This document shows positions 63,179 through 64,000 of a stretch of DNA of 64,000 nucleotides, piece after piece. Position numbers and translations under genes: made by a program. Source of the DNA: Rhodovibrio sodomensis (GTDB taxonomy: Bacteria; Pseudomonadota; Alphaproteobacteria; Kiloniellales; Rhodovibrionaceae); contig NZ_NRRL01000003.1 in the NCBI RefSeq assembly GCF_016583645.1, forward strand, positions 79,116-143,115, written 5' to 3'. The notes under the pieces were generated by a model, which searched no databases, was not told the DNA's origin, and saw only the letters and a list, made by a program, of their open reading frames with translations. Within the stretch, counting starts at the first letter, position 1, and the number at the start of each line of letters is the position of its first letter.

Positions 63179-63730
63179 TTATCCGAACACGATTAAGGGG
63201 GTATTACGCTCCCCGGGACGTCCGCGGTCGTGCCAGAGGCGGGCGGAGAGCACGTCGCAGCCGTGGCAGATCGCGGCGAGCGGCCCCATCACACGGGCGT
63301 CCTTGCGGTAGTCGTCGCCTTCGCCGTGAACGTAGATCAGGGCGTTTTTCTCGGCCTCAGAGAAGGCGATGCCCCAGTCCAGGCGCAGCGTCTCGAACAG
63401 GTAGGCGTGCTTGTCCCAGTCTGCGGGAAGCCCGGTCGTGTATTTGAAGGGCTTCTCGACGTCGTGGAACAGCAGGACCGCCTTCGCGGATCCGGGGGTG
63501 ACGTCAGCTGGTGGCTGATGGATCGTTGCCAGGGCCGGGAACAGGCTGTCCACGAGAGCCAGCAGCTGCAGGGTGTGGTCGAGGAACCCGCCGGGCCATG
63601 TCTGGTGATTGCCGCTGGATCCGGGCGCGGCCACGATCTGGGGCCAGTGGGCCTGCATCCAGGCGCGCACCGGGGCCGTCAGGCCGCGCGGCAGATCCTC
63701 GAGATGACGGTCTAGACGGCGATCGATCAT
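63179..63730 (-). CDS. HD-domain protein, 183 aa
   Basis: The start is ATG 63730 with GAGG five bases upstream. Metal ligands of the HD superfamily are visible: His42 (NHQTWP), DH51-52 (GGFLDHTLQL), HD89-90 with Lys93 (LLFHDVEKPF), and a late CHGCDVLS. These usually form a phosphohydrolase site acting on nucleotides, or a degraded site with a signalling role. The spacing HD-x2-K is canonical. Located next to the incoming IS. Confidence 0.75.
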   Translation of the reverse strand: MIDRRLDRHLEDLPRGLTAPVRAWMQAHWPQIVAAPGSSGNHQTWPGGFLDHTLQLLALVDSLFPALATIHQPPADVTPGSAKAVLLFHDVEKPFKYTTGLPADWDKHAYLFETLRLDWGIAFSEAEKNALIYVHGEGDDYRKDARVMGPLAAICHGCDVLSARLWHDRGRPGERNTPLIVFG

Positions 63731-63772
63731 GCGGCCTCGACTGGTTTCGGGACTTAGCACATGCGCCGGGAG

Positions 63773-64000
63773 CCCCTTGCCTTAAGGCATGGGGTGGGAT
63801 AGGCGCTCTTGCGAATTATATGGCCTGGCCCCATATATCTGATATGGGCTCGAACAGCAGCATCTTCCATGAATGCAAGTACCACGTCGTCTGGTGCCCG
63901 AAGTACCGCCGTCCGGTTCTGACGGATGGCGTCGACGCGCGCCTGAAGGCGATCATCGCCGAGGTTGCCGCGGAGCGGGGTGCGATCGTGGACGAGCTCG
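63773..64000 (+). mobile_element. IS200/IS605-family element, left end (cut by window)
   Basis: Two imperfect palindromes precede the transposase: CCCCTTGCC-TTAA-GGCATGGGG (63773-63794) and TATATGG-CCTGGCC-CCATATA (63817-63837), typical of the folded left end recognised as single-stranded DNA. The rest of the element, any tnpB and the right end, are outside the window. Confidence 0.8.
63844..64000 (+). CDS. tnpA: IS200/IS605 transposase TnpA, partial N-terminus
   Basis: The first 52 residues (MGSNSSIFHECKYHVVWCPK, YRRPVLTDGVDARL) match the IS200-type Y1 transposase N-terminus: YHVVWCPKYRRPVL is diagnostic. The HUH metal motif and catalytic Tyr would lie beyond 64000. These enzymes move the element as a single-stranded circle. 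Truncated here only by the window edge. Confidence 0.9.
   Translation, partial: MGSNSSIFHECKYHVVWCPKYRRPVLTDGVDARLKAIIAEVAAERGAIVDEL

Noticed and set aside
1..64000. Integron gene-cassette array
   Set aside because: Small one-gene units each followed by an imperfect hairpin recall attC sites, but I find no conserved RYYYAAC/GTTRRRY boxes, and several genes overlap as operons. The hairpins look like terminators and leaders.

Overview
The window reads as GC-rich (well above 60 %) alphaproteobacterial DNA, probably from an accessory replicon or island. The alphaproteobacterial call rests on codon use, the TyrRS/Aat/SpeD-SpeE sequence types and a Tat-exported high-potential iron-sulfur protein (HiPIP). 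HiPIP and the many acidic proteins would fit a purple or halophilic member, but I cannot name the organism. There are no rRNA or tRNA genes, no CRISPR, no replication or partition genes and no virion genes.

About 105 coding units are packed in. Nearly all are on the minus strand; short plus-strand islands lie at 10.4, 20.2, 21.9-22.3, 51.8-52.4 and 56.7-57.3 kb. Most encode proteins of 30-300 residues of unknown function. Many are monocistronic: good Shine-Dalgarno, ORF, strong hairpin terminator, then often a second GC-rich, one-side-bulged hairpin in the leader of the next gene. Some are tightly coupled by ATGA or TGATG overlaps (17.0, 33.0, 46.3 and 50.4-50.6 kb).

Layout. 0-11 kb: small hypotheticals, two metallophosphoesterases, HiPIP, membrane proteins/lipoproteins, cyanophycinase and a GNAT acetyltransferase. 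11-22 kb: hypotheticals, a third metallophosphoesterase and two SleB-type cell-wall hydrolases. 22-33 kb: an ATP-grasp protein, leucyl/phenylalanyl-tRNA-protein transferase (aat), an ImmA-like protein without its metal site, a DUF2958 protein and a YcgL-type nucleotidyltransferase. 33-43 kb: membrane proteins, a Cys-based phosphatase, three diverged copies of an HTH gene (two broken), a DnaJ-zinc-finger/membrane/peptidoglycan-binding protein, tyrS and a second ImmA-like protein. 43-57 kb: an SPFH protein, a Panacea/SocA-like gene overlapping a possible RES-like gene, a second phosphatase with an internal TAG, a DUF2829 protein, speD, and a membrane-anchored spermidine-synthase-like speE. 57-64 kb: a DnaQ-like exonuclease, a large lipoprotein, an HD-domain protein and the left end of an IS200/IS605 element cut by the window edge.

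Two themes stand out. First, a dispersed set (speD, a 562-residue membrane SpeE, SPFH protein, ATP-grasp, large lipoprotein) resembles membrane-stress/polyamine systems known elsewhere as compact operons; this is inference. Second, at least six ORFs carry a single-base phase break and three carry an internal stop although coding continues beyond. This is either genuine decay or a draft-quality sequence, and read mapping would decide.
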